The notes below the pieces were generated by a model, which was not told where the DNA came from, searched no databases, and worked only from the letters and a program-made list of their open reading frames with translations. Shown here piece after piece: positions 41,001 through 53,000 of a DNA stretch of 64,000 nucleotides. The stretch spans positions 25,305,782-25,369,781 of the forward strand of contig NC_034414.1 in NCBI RefSeq assembly GCF_002078875.1, read 5' to 3'. Position numbers and translations under genes: made by a program. The stretch comes from Numida meleagris (Eukaryota; Chordata; Aves; Galliformes; Numididae). The first letter of the stretch is position 1. Every line of letters begins with the position of its first letter.

Positions 41001-44000
41001 CACGAGTCACATTTTGACAGCCTGCTGTTTACACTAGTTAGGAGTCTTCCATGCTACCTAACTTTAGGACATCACAGAGTGATGCAAACTTGCCAAATTC
41101 CAGCGCTGCCCCATACAGTAGGTAACAAATTGGTAAGAGCTCATGAATGTATATGACAGAATTGGTAGCCTTTCTAGGGAACATTACCTATTGATGAACA
41201 GCTCCTGTTTTCTGTGTTACATACTCACTCTTCCTCTCTGCACAGGTGGAGAGAAGGTCACGCACCTCCAAGTGCAATTACAGTGTGCAGACTGGAATCC
41301 ACCAGGATGCCCTCCCTGCTCTGCATGCTACAAACATCTCTCCCCACTTAAAATTCTATGACTCAAGGGCCAGTCCAAGAAAAAAGAAAAGTTCTAAGAG
41401 AATAATTCCACATTCCTATGATATTTCTGTAACTTCGTGGTGTATTTCCTATTTGGTCTAAGGGACAAGAAATTCTTTTCTGCTTAGATCAATCTTGGGA
41501 CACCTTCTCTGAGCTGTCTACCACTATCTCTATCATCTCTACCATCATCACTATAATGATGATGCTGCTACTTTAGGAAAGTCAGTTGTTTCCCATAGAA
41601 GAGATTTTAAGAAAGTTGTTTTGTATTTCCTCTTCTCTTCATTCTCTAGAGAGGCAGAACTCCAGCTCTTTAATGCAGAAAAACTTTCCTATGTCTGGAC
41701 CCTTCTTATGACTTCATCCTGTTCTGCCCCATCTTTCTTCTCAAAACCAGGCTGCTACTTCATCTCTGCCTCCACTGTTGTTGGAGGGAAGGTTAGCACT
41801 TCCCCCAAAAGTTAGGTGGGAAGGTGCCTGGAAGTAAATATTCATATTGCTTTAGGCCCTTCACTGTATGATTAGGCTGGCTCATTCTCACCACCTACAG
41901 AATAAGCACATCACGTAGTTGGCTCAGGCAACAAGAACTACAGGGTCACTGCAAATGGGAGTTTTTGCCACAGAAGTAACACCATAAAAATAACTCATGT
42001 CCAAAGAAACAGTGGAACTTAAATTGCAGCACTGCTGCTGAGCAACACTTGAACGCTGCAGAGCTTCTCCCTGCAGAGAATCCTGAAATTTAATTTACTA
42101 TGCACCAACACTGTAACTTTTCTTGGTATGAAAAGAAATACCCTGCCAGTGATTTTGCTCACCTGTATTAAAATAAAAGAAGGCAAACAACTAGCATCAA
42201 AGAATCCGGACCCTGATGCAAGAGAAATGTCAATTATAGGGAGGAGTTCCATGGAAGTGACTTACCTTTTGAACAATACGACCCAAGACCTGTAGGGCCA
42301 GTGTCCTCTGCTGAATAAGTTGGCTGCGAGACAAATGAAAGAGCTCTTGGAGAGAATAACCAGCCCTCTAAATGGGGGAGGAAAAAAAACAAAAAACCAA
42401 CCAGCTATAGATAAAAACAGACCCCTTAAAATAAAATGTGCTGTAAAATAGTGCATAACAGCAGATAAATTGCAACACAGTTTTGTTTGCTGTTTCACAT
42501 CAATTGCAGAAGAGATTGCAATAAATGACGCGATGCAGGAAAACAGTACTTAAAAAAAGGGCATGTGTACCCTTTTTCCAACACCACAGATCCTTAATGG
42601 CATTGAAGAGGAAAAGCACTAACGGAGTTGTCTGAAAACAAACAAAGCAAGTTAATGCATGGCAACTAAACTTCTCTTCAGGAGCTTGTTTCAAAATGAA
42701 ACCACCCATCTACACTTTCTTGAGGTTCTTGTCACTAAAACACCTTGACACATAAGGAATCTGACAAATTAAACACAGAAAATGGAAATGGGTGTGCTCT
42801 TTCCTTTCTGCTTCATTACACCTACCTCTGCCTCTTCTCCATGGTGATGCAGACCTAGATGAGTAGGCAAATCAGCATCTGCAGGAATCAAGTCTCCCTT
42901 TAAACTGAATCGAGCTTGCATTCCCTAACATAAAGAAAGTGGTGGAGGAAGAGAAAGATTATTTTTATTGCCTTACACCCTATTCACCACATAAAATTCT
43001 ATTTCCAAGGTGTCATCTAGCGGATGATTTAAGAAATTCCCCAGATCAGATCTCAAATTCTTAAAAAAAAAAAAAGTTTATTCCACTTTTTTTTCTTAGC
43101 CTTCAGACCTGTTTCATCACAGGTCATCTGTGAGTTATCAGACTCTCACTTTGTAGCTCTCTTGAACACTACAGACTAATGTGATCACGTACAATCCCAC
43201 CCTGTGGAGTACACTGGGACATCTCTCAGCCTTACAAAATCTCTCAGACTGAGTAACCGTAGGATTACTTAAGAAAACTTCAAAACTGTCACTGGTGAGA
43301 AACACGAACCAGATGTTACACAAACAAGAAAAAAATCAGTTTCTGCTTTTAAACCTTTTTAGTTTTCTTCTGTCTGGGTGAAGGCAAATCTTTCATCCAC
43401 TCCAGCTTCTCAAACTCCACATTGTCCATGTGAATCCATTCTTTCCTTGGCTTCACAGGCAGATCATCATCTTTGGGAGAGAAAATGACAGCCTCACCTT
43501 CCAAAGCAAAGACAAATGAAAACCTATTCCCTATTTGCCAACCCACTTGGCTTAAAGACTGCATCAAATATAGGATCCATGTAAAATAAGGAGAAAACAA
43601 TTTTCAAATGAACTGCTGACTGATGCATAAACATCAAAGACTTCAGCTATTTTCATCTTTCATGAGAGCTAGAAGAGAAATTACGCAGCACTGTAACAAA
43701 ATCCACAGACAATGCGAATTCGGGTGAAACTGAATGAAAGCCAGGACAGAAACAAGGCAAAGCCATCAGAACCAGGGCAAAAAATAATACCAGCCCTACT
43801 TTTGCCAAATAAATGAGTATCATTCAAGGAGGGGAACATTACGGGAATCAAGAACAGTAGTAATGCAAAGAATGCTAAGCAAATTATTGGCCTGGCATGA
43901 AGTATGATTTTAAAGAAGCCAGGACAATGTCAACCTAGGTACACTGAAGGGAGCGCACTAGCACTACTACTCATGCTTCCATGGCACTTCCAGTACCGCT

Positions 44001-47000
44001 CTCCATTCTGTGTCTCCCTCTAAAGACCTGAGGAAATCACCTTGGGTGGAAAAAAAATCATAAGAGGAAAATTGACACAGCTCGCCTGAGAAACAGCTCA
44101 GTGGGGAAACAAGGCAGTTGAATAAGAATTTTGGAGGCGAAGGCACTACAGGAAGAAATGACTGATTTAACTTGTTAAAGAGCTTTGACCACAACAATTT
44201 GAGAAACAATACATTTATGCTTGACAACACAAGAATTGCCCTAAGAAAGATCAACATGTGGAAAAAATATCACAAGTGAATGGGCAGGAGAGATTTAAAT
44301 GGAAGTTACCTAAGTGCCAGCACAGGTAATGCCTTGCTAGTACAAAACTGTCCTGGGCTGGTGTGAGAAGAGAAAACTAACAAGTCCTTGCTATCTCAAG
44401 AGAAATCACATGCACTGATAGAAGCAGGCAGACTGAGGGCATGGAAAGCAGGATCATCACTCCTACTGGAGCAAAACAAGATCAGAATTCATCTGCATTG
44501 CAGCTGTTAATCCTAATGCTCTGGTCTTCTCTTGCAAAGAACAGCGTCCCACTGAGATGCTCCTCTTTCATCAGAGATTTCCCTGCCAATAACTGGCTCG
44601 AAACCCAACCTTCTACTTTCCTCCAATTAGCAGATAAACTTTCAGAAAGGGCACTCATCATTTCTAGGATGAAGCTTCACCCTTACGATCAATGTGGTAG
44701 TGAGTCAGGCAAGGAATCAAGCACACAGTTATCTTCCCCAGCCAGAAAGCTGTTGCACAGAATTGCAGCCAAAGGCTCAACACACATTTAATTGAAGGAA
44801 AAAAGCATCTGATATGTAAGAAAGTGGAATGTCTGTAGGTGGTGGATGCAAAACCAGAGGAAATAAAAATCAACAGAAAAAAAAAAGAGATCTATTGCCA
44901 TTTGTAATTCAACAAATTGTTTTTTCCTTCTCCATTAATCACTAAACTGGATAATCATTCTATGAATAGGATTACGCATCTTATCATCACCCTGTAGCAT
45001 TATGATCTTGTCAACAAGAAAAGACAGATATATATTCCAAGGCATCAACAGATTGCTCAGTTACTGAGAAAACCATTTACAGAAACAGAAGCTGGCAGTC
45101 GGAACACAAAATCTGTACTGAACTTTTTCAGAGCTGCATTATATTAAGGACTACCAACCGCTTCCTTTTATTGTTTGCTTTCCCTTTTGTCTTGGTGCCA
45201 GGATTTGTTTTTCTATTTGATAAGATTAGAAGTTGCTATATAAAGGCTTTACCGTCTTCTTTATTAGAGACAGTTGTCTTTTATCTCATTAGAGAGGCAA
45301 GTTTGACTTTTGAGCAATCCTATTCTTTTGTGTCATCATCCTTACCCTGAGGAAATTCTGAATGACTGTTTCTACCAGGTTATTCACGATGAGTTAAATT
45401 CTGAGCACCAGCAAACACAAAATCCCAATGCTATTTTTGAAAGTCAAATTAATATTTTACGTCTCCTGTGGGCCACGAGGGGCTGCAGGCATAAACTCAG
45501 GGGCTAGAAAGGCTTCCCTTGGTTTCCAAACAATGTTCTAGATCAGCCTTTTTTTGTTATTTCAAATATTCCAGGAAAACTCCATTTCTTCTTCTGCTTG
45601 CAGTCTTCTAGGGGCAGCAAAAGATGTTATCAGCACACAATGCTTTGTATATTGAGCTATTCCAAGAGCACTACTACAATTTTGTTCAGTCTCTACAGCT
45701 AAACAGCCCACTCCTATTGCTCCTATGAGTAAAAGAAAGTCACTTAATCTGACGCTACTTGTGCACTCAACTGTTCTGAGAAAAGCATCAAAACCTGTTA
45801 TTTTGATTAATGTGCGTTGATGAAAAACAAAGACTTGGGCAGAAACAGCAAAAGGACTGTTCAGTGAGGTGTTTTCTTCATACAAAGCTAATAATCTTTC
45901 CTTCTCCTGCACGCGTACACACACACACAGATTCATCCCACTCATCAAGAAAATGGTAAACACTTGTTATCTCTTGCAAACACCAAGCTAAAATCCAAGA
46001 GAGATTTGGAGACGTCTTTAATCAGTCTGCATGTTGCACTGAGAGACAAAGAATGCATCAGAAGAGAGAATCAAGAGATGAAGACAGCCAAAGATTAATA
46101 TGAAATTGGAAGAAAAGCATGGTAATAAAGGAGATATGTCTCTTTTCACACATGCTACAAACAAAAGTGTTCAGGAAGATGTGAATGGGAGCCTAAAATT
46201 ATGATTAAGAAAAGAAAAAAAAAGCAGAGAAGAAAGCAACAATAAGAGAAACACAGGGGGTAAATGCTTCTTTGGTCTGTCATGAAGAATAAAAGATTGT
46301 TCTAGCTGCCTGCGATAAAGCAGCTTTCTTCTCACATAAGCATAGAAACTGCAGATCCAACACAGGCAGCATCCGTGCACGCTTCTTTAGCACAACTGAA
46401 GCAAGTGAATACTTACACAGGTAGTTAATTAAGCAAGAGGTAAAATTCTCCCCCAGTAACCCAGCAAAGACTCCTTGTGTTATTTAGTAAGGAAAATAAA
46501 GAATGTGAATAACACGTAGAGATTCACAGGCACGCAAACTCAGTGGAAGCAGTTCTTATATCAAAGTGAGCGTACAGACACACACAGGTCTCTTGACAGT
46601 TTGAAGGCAAAGATAAAGATTCCTGTCAGCAAACTTCCATATCTTCATTCTTTCAGACATACTATCACTCTTCCATCATCAAAAGAATCAATAGTGAAAT
46701 TGAGTATTGAAACATTGTTGTAACATGCAACAGCTCTGTACAATTCTTCTGAAAGAGCAGAACTTAGCAACTCCTTCCACCCACAGCACACAAAGGAAAG
46801 AACCATATCCTTTGGAAATGTCTGCATGGTCCCTGCAATACAAGCCACAGAGCAGGGCCATCAGGAGCAGTCTCACTTTAAGACAAACGTGCTACATGAA
46901 CTATCTCATCAGCTGTCATCTCCATGCTATCCTGTGAGCACATCAGCGACTCTTTTCAGGGAGACCTACCCACCAACCTTTTGTCCCCATCTTGTCAAAG

Positions 47001-50000
47001 TTAAAATAAACTAGTGAGAAGCAAGTGCTGCTTGAATATCACGCTATTCTATTTCCCTGTTTACATGACTAAATAAGAACAGCAACAACGCTTACTTTTA
47101 AAGTACATTTTCCTTCCAGTGATCTCAGAACAAGTTTCCAAAATAAAGCAAGACCTCTCACTGCATGGCTCTCCACCTCCATTATGCAGTGCATCATCCT
47201 TCTAATCTAGAGCTCAGCTAGAAACAACAAGAATGCTCTTCCTTGAACTCAAAAATCTTTAAATATCATGATAAAATTCTGATTTGGATAATTAACAAAG
47301 TTCCACAGAACTCTAATCTGGGTTGATGCAAACACCATAAAAAACCTCACATTTGTGTTCAGAACATTAATAACATGTACTATGTCTCTTACCTGTGATT
47401 TCCATTTTTGTATTTTCATCCCTCCTTACAGATTCTTCCAGACCTGACTCCTGAATGGAAAGAGATGCTCCTACATCATGTTGAGGCACAGTCAGAGATT
47501 CCACAAACTCCTCCGGTCTGTTCTGTTCCATTTTTATTTCATTTTTCTGGCCTACACTACCACTGCGTCGTGACTTTAAGAAAGCAACTAAACTGGGATC
47601 TGCAAGTATTGACAAAGAGACAGACAGTTAAGTGTCAGCCTCAAAATACTTGATACATCTACAGGTCCCACCATTTATGTTTTAGTCTTTTCAAACTCAT
47701 TCCACATACCCCTTCTTCTCTGCCAACTGTCACTTGTTTTCAAATGAGGCATTTAACTGTTCTATGGCTTGCTGAGCACATAGCTGAGGACAACTGATTG
47801 AAAAATATTTAACATATGTCCTTCCCTTTTTCAACTCCAAGTGTTCGCCTCACTACAACCTCTAAGAATTGAGTAGTGCAGACAAGGAGCAAAGGTCACA
47901 AATCAGTCACAAGATGAAAATGCAAGGTATTTTTCATACACGTGCCATTCTTATGTGAAGTTAAATGGCAATATTTTTTCCACCTTTCTTATCTGCTTCA
48001 GAGAATTACATTTTTAGGTCCTCAATACACGTACACGTAGCCAGGTATCAGATATGCAAAGTAACTGTGCATGGACCATCTTATTCTGCAGCAAAGGTGA
48101 GACGAGACAGTCTTCAACTACATTCCTCCTCACTGAGGAATAAGTACTAAAATTTCTTCTCTCTTGATTCTCATTCACAAGCTACAGATATGAGATGGAA
48201 GTTTAACTATCTCCATGTGCAATGACTAGTGATCCTAAGTTCCCATCTTTGATCTGTAAATTTGTTGAAACTTCGGGACACCTACATGTTCAGTAAGCTT
48301 CCATACTTCTAGGAGAATTCACTCTGGGAAGCACATACCTAGCTGAGCCAGAAGCCTTTCCTGCTCCTTCAGGATCTCTTCCTGGGACATGGACTGCAGC
48401 TTCTCTAAATTCTCTCTGTGGATAGCCTGAGCTTCCTGCTCACTCTTTTGGCTTCCAAGACCCTCTCCCGTTATGATAGAAGGCCGCTGAGAGATGAAAA
48501 CATCGTCAGCTCTATCTGAAAGATCCAGCAAATAAAGCAGTTAGCCACTAAAGTCTCGACAGCATTACGAGCTCATTTAGATTTTGTCATTAGCAAGCCC
48601 ACACAAGAAACCTTGGTAGCCAAATTAAAAAAGGGGTAAAGAAGCTTCCTTTATCTGGAAACAAAATTAAGAGATCTAGGCTTTCAGCACATGTATCAAT
48701 AAAACACCATTTCTGTCTTGTTTCTGTAGGAGTTGGAGAGGGACAGAGAAGAAAAAAAAATTGTTTCTTTAAAGCAAAGCAACAAAAGGTAAATTTGAGC
48801 ATAATTCACAAATCAGGATATTATTCTGAGTTAGTTTCCTTCTCTGCCCAAGAAGATGTGAACTGATTATCTGCTGAACCATGGTCTAGTATCTGTTGAG
48901 CAAGAAAGAGAATGAAAATTATTATGTAAGCCAATTTCCAGTTTGATGCAGAATCTACCCTCAACATAGGTGTGTTTTCTTCTAGCAACTTTCTGTATTC
49001 ACCTTTAAAGTTTAAACACAGTAGAAGCTGCAGAAGGGCAGACATTTCTCCTACTCTGAAAAAAATCAAGTCTCCTTTATCATCTGATCTAAATTCTTTT
49101 TAAAGGCTCGTTTCATTTAACTGTAGCAGCAGAATAACATGTTCCTCTGGTCAAACTGAGCAAGACTCTCTAGCTGGCCCACTCTACAAGGACTTGTCTT
49201 TGTGGCTTTACTCTACATGTTGTTTTGTTTGATTTTCCATTTACTCCATACAGTAACTTGGATAATCCCTGTGACCCTAAACCAGCCAACGAAAACATCA
49301 AACTCTTGTTCAATCAGCACTAAGGCCTGATGTCATTTCCACAGCAGTTGTCTTGCATATTGAACAAAAAGAAATGAGACGACAGAAAGGCCTGGTAAGA
49401 GATTCACTAAACTTTTTACCATTCAGCAACTCATCTGATTGTTACCAGGCACTACAAGAAATATGGTTACCCTTCTTCTCTTGCTTCTAGCAATCCTCTC
49501 ACAAAAACCCTCCTCTAGCAATCTTGCAGAGGAGCACACATAATTTGCTGATCCCTCTGTTGTACTAATACATCTATTAGTGCCCTCCTACTTCAAGAGG
49601 GACACAGCCAGAGGATTACTGCTTCCCAAATGATTTCTCAGACAGAAGTACACATGGACAACTGCAACAGGGTATGTTTATGGCAAACACAGTAACGGAC
49701 CTGGATGGTAGATATATGCACGCACAGCGCATTTGAGTGATCTCTTACCAATATTCTGACAGGTATTGGGACAAACAGAAACCTTAGTCAAATGGTGAAA
49801 ACCTTCAGATGACATCTGGCATCAGTTTCAATGAAGGAGTCAGGGGAAAAAGACAGACATATGTTGGTCCTAGGCAGATAGAACCGCCCAAGACACATGC
49901 ACACCTGGAGATGCTGGTACCACTTGAATTGGTTTCATCTTTCCTTGTCACAGTGCTGTCAGATAAATAACTGCTGGAGGTGGCACTGACTCATCAGCAC

Positions 50001-53000
50001 TGCCTCACAGCATTCCTTATGGAGCAATGACACAGTCTCACGGCAGAGCAGCGAGTGATGGAAAACTGAGCTTTCAACTTCTATGTAGGTAGGAATGGGG
50101 ATCTACATCAGAGGTCATGCACAAGATGAATCCTTCTCCAAAAATTGCAAAAATTACTGACAAAACAAGAAATACTTTACATGTGACAAACAAAGGAAAA
50201 GAAGGGCAAAAGCCTTGAAAAATAAATCTATTTGACCCAGTGTAAAAACATAAGAAAATTAGTGATAAAGCTACTCTATTTCTAGAATTTTAATTTGGAT
50301 CTCTGACCATTTCAAATCCTCGTCATCTCACAGATATTCTAAGTGACTGCTATTTCTGAACTAAGAACAATAGTGCTTCTCTAATTTAAAGATAAGGTGC
50401 ACTAACGCAATGGTTATTCAAGCTATAGAAATATGGTAGGCTCCATAAGCAGAACCTTCTCCACTTACTATCCCTGTTGCCAGAGCACGGTGCCTCTTCT
50501 GCTGATCCCTCAGGATTCAGAACATCCAAAGAAGCTGATCTTATTTGAGTGCACTCAGCAGAGGGAGCTGTTGCTGGCTTTTCAGCAGCTCTTCTTGCTG
50601 CCATCTTCTGTGCAAAGATGCTTTTTCTTCCAGATCCCACCTTCACCTGCAAACAAGGAACCTGTGTGTCACCACTCAGTCCTTCAGACTCCCCCGCACA
50701 CCTGGCACTAACAAGTGTATAGATCTGATCCTTAAAGACACTCTCAAAACAGACTTTGGGACATGACACAGGAGACGCTGCTGGCAGCCACCTGCCCTTT
50801 TCTGTACATGTGTTGTTCTATTTTAATATACAGTTTAATGGTGGAACAGAGACAAAACATATGAATGTTTTTGCTACCTAGAGAGAAAAGATGATTAATT
50901 ATAAGTGAATTTGGGCCAGGAAAGTACACCTAAAATATCACCGAATATAACAGTTCCAGATCTCCCGCTGCTTAGAAACCCTGCGTAGATGAATACTTTG
51001 CATTTCTGAGGATAAATGGAGCTGTACTGTACTGTGCTCACCACATGCTTGGAAAAGGCTTCTTATAAGGTGATTAGAGAGCACCAGGGTGAAGAGATTT
51101 ACACGGTAAGAAGTGGGCAAGTGGTGCTAAAATAATCCTGACTAAATTACTGTGCTGCTTGCCTAGGCAATAGAAGAGCAAGGCTCTGAACAGCTTTTGA
51201 TACACAGGAAATCCAAAGCACACTAAGCAAAAAAAGACTCTTGCATATCCCCAGTCCAGAGAAGAAGCTTAAAAAGCAGTCTTAACAATTAACAGCTACT
51301 TTGTACGCTCCTGCATCAGGTAAACAGAACTGGTAGCTTTAAAAAGTACTACTTTTTCCTCTCAAAAGAGTTGTCTTCAAACTAAACTCTTTTTTGAAAG
51401 CAACTATAGCTATCAACGACATTCAGTTTCCCAGCATTTGATTCCCACTCAACTAGCAGTTCTTGCTACTACAGCAACTATTCTGACAACAGCAGCCACA
51501 GGTTTCAGTTTTACAGACTCAGAACAAATTTTATGTCAAAAACCAAGACACTGTAAAAGATAATCTGCACAACTGCATTCAAATGTCATTCCAGGAGGAA
51601 TCAGAGGCAACTTGAGTAAGAATAGACTTATGCAAATCTGGTGGGCAAATTCACCGAGACTGCTCCTCAAAGAAACACATGGCAGAATACATTCTCTTAA
51701 AGCAGGGCAGATTTGAACCTACTTGCTAAAGTTACATGAAGGAGATTGCCTTTTTTCCTCAACTGAAAAGATTCCAATATTATTACCTATAGGGTACAGA
51801 CCGCCTATTTGATGGCCGTTTGGTAAGAGAACTTTCTCCTATACTAAGAAGCCAATGCCAGAGAGATGCTGAGCCAGCTTCTCATCTCCAGTGTGCCAAG
51901 TCACTCATTCCGAGTCCTACCACTCACCACGCATTGCACTTCGTTGTGGGGAAGTTTTAATAGTTAATGAAGGCAGCTGGTCCTACTCTTACCTCACTTT
52001 TTATCTCAGAACGATGAAATATCCTCGGAAATGGGTCTCCAGTGGGCACTGGCATGGTCACTGCTTCTGCACTTGTGTCTCGTTCCTGCATCAAAAAAAT
52101 CCAACTCAATAAAACCACCACAACAGCCAGACATGTTTGTACCATTTCGCTGAAAGTGGACTAAGCTCTCAGTTCAGCAGTTTGCAAGATTTCTGCTACG
52201 TAGCTGTCAGGTTCAGAACACCTTGTGCTTATTTAGAGCCAAAGTGAGGCTATCTTCCAAAAGGTTGTGCTGCCAGCTCCACTGACCGTCAGAAAACTCA
52301 GATACAAGGAAATTTGGGCCAGCACACAGCAACAAGAACACCCCCACTATAGAATCAGAATTTCACCCAAATCCACACTAGACCATGCAGCTTCATGCAA
52401 GCAGCGTGACCCGTGGGCAGCCTAGACCAGAGAGCAGATTCAAACCCACATTTAACTGACAGCAAAAATACACTCAAAGACCTTTTTCCCCCCCAGAATG
52501 CTCCAGGACACTGGTTTATGGTGATACAACTGCTTCATTATGCTGCAGAGATACAAGCAGAAACAGAACCCTTCATCCCTGCCACTGCCCAATTCACAGT
52601 ATTCAAAATAAACTAGGACATTACATAAAAGCTAGACATACAACGATTTTGCTGAAGACTGCTGTAATGTGTTGATCATGATTCTCTAGTCTTTCCTCTG
52701 GATCTTCATCATCAAAGTGGACACAGGCAGTTTTGATTTTGGACTTTTTTGGAGGACCAGGAGTTAGAGCAGGGAGAATATCAGGAAAATCTGTGCAGGG
52801 GAAATAAAAAGGAAAAAAAGGATCCAAGTTACTCAGAAATATCTACTGCACAATATGTTCCAGACCAAAGAGAGCACATATTATTGGTCTGATGAGAAAT
52901 AAACAAGATGAAGAACAGTAAGACAATTATATGAGTTTCATCTCTGACTTGCACTGGGTAGTGGAGAGCAACAGGCTCAAGAGTTTTATTATTTATGTAT

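Noticed and set aside
41520..41573. Possible box C/D snoRNA in intron 10
   Set aside because: The TGATGA-like motif is part of an ATC/ATG simple repeat and no CTGA box or terminal stem is present.
44940..45010. Possible snoRNA C box (GTGATGATAA) on the minus strand in intron 7
   Set aside because: No D box with a closing stem was found within about 100 nt.
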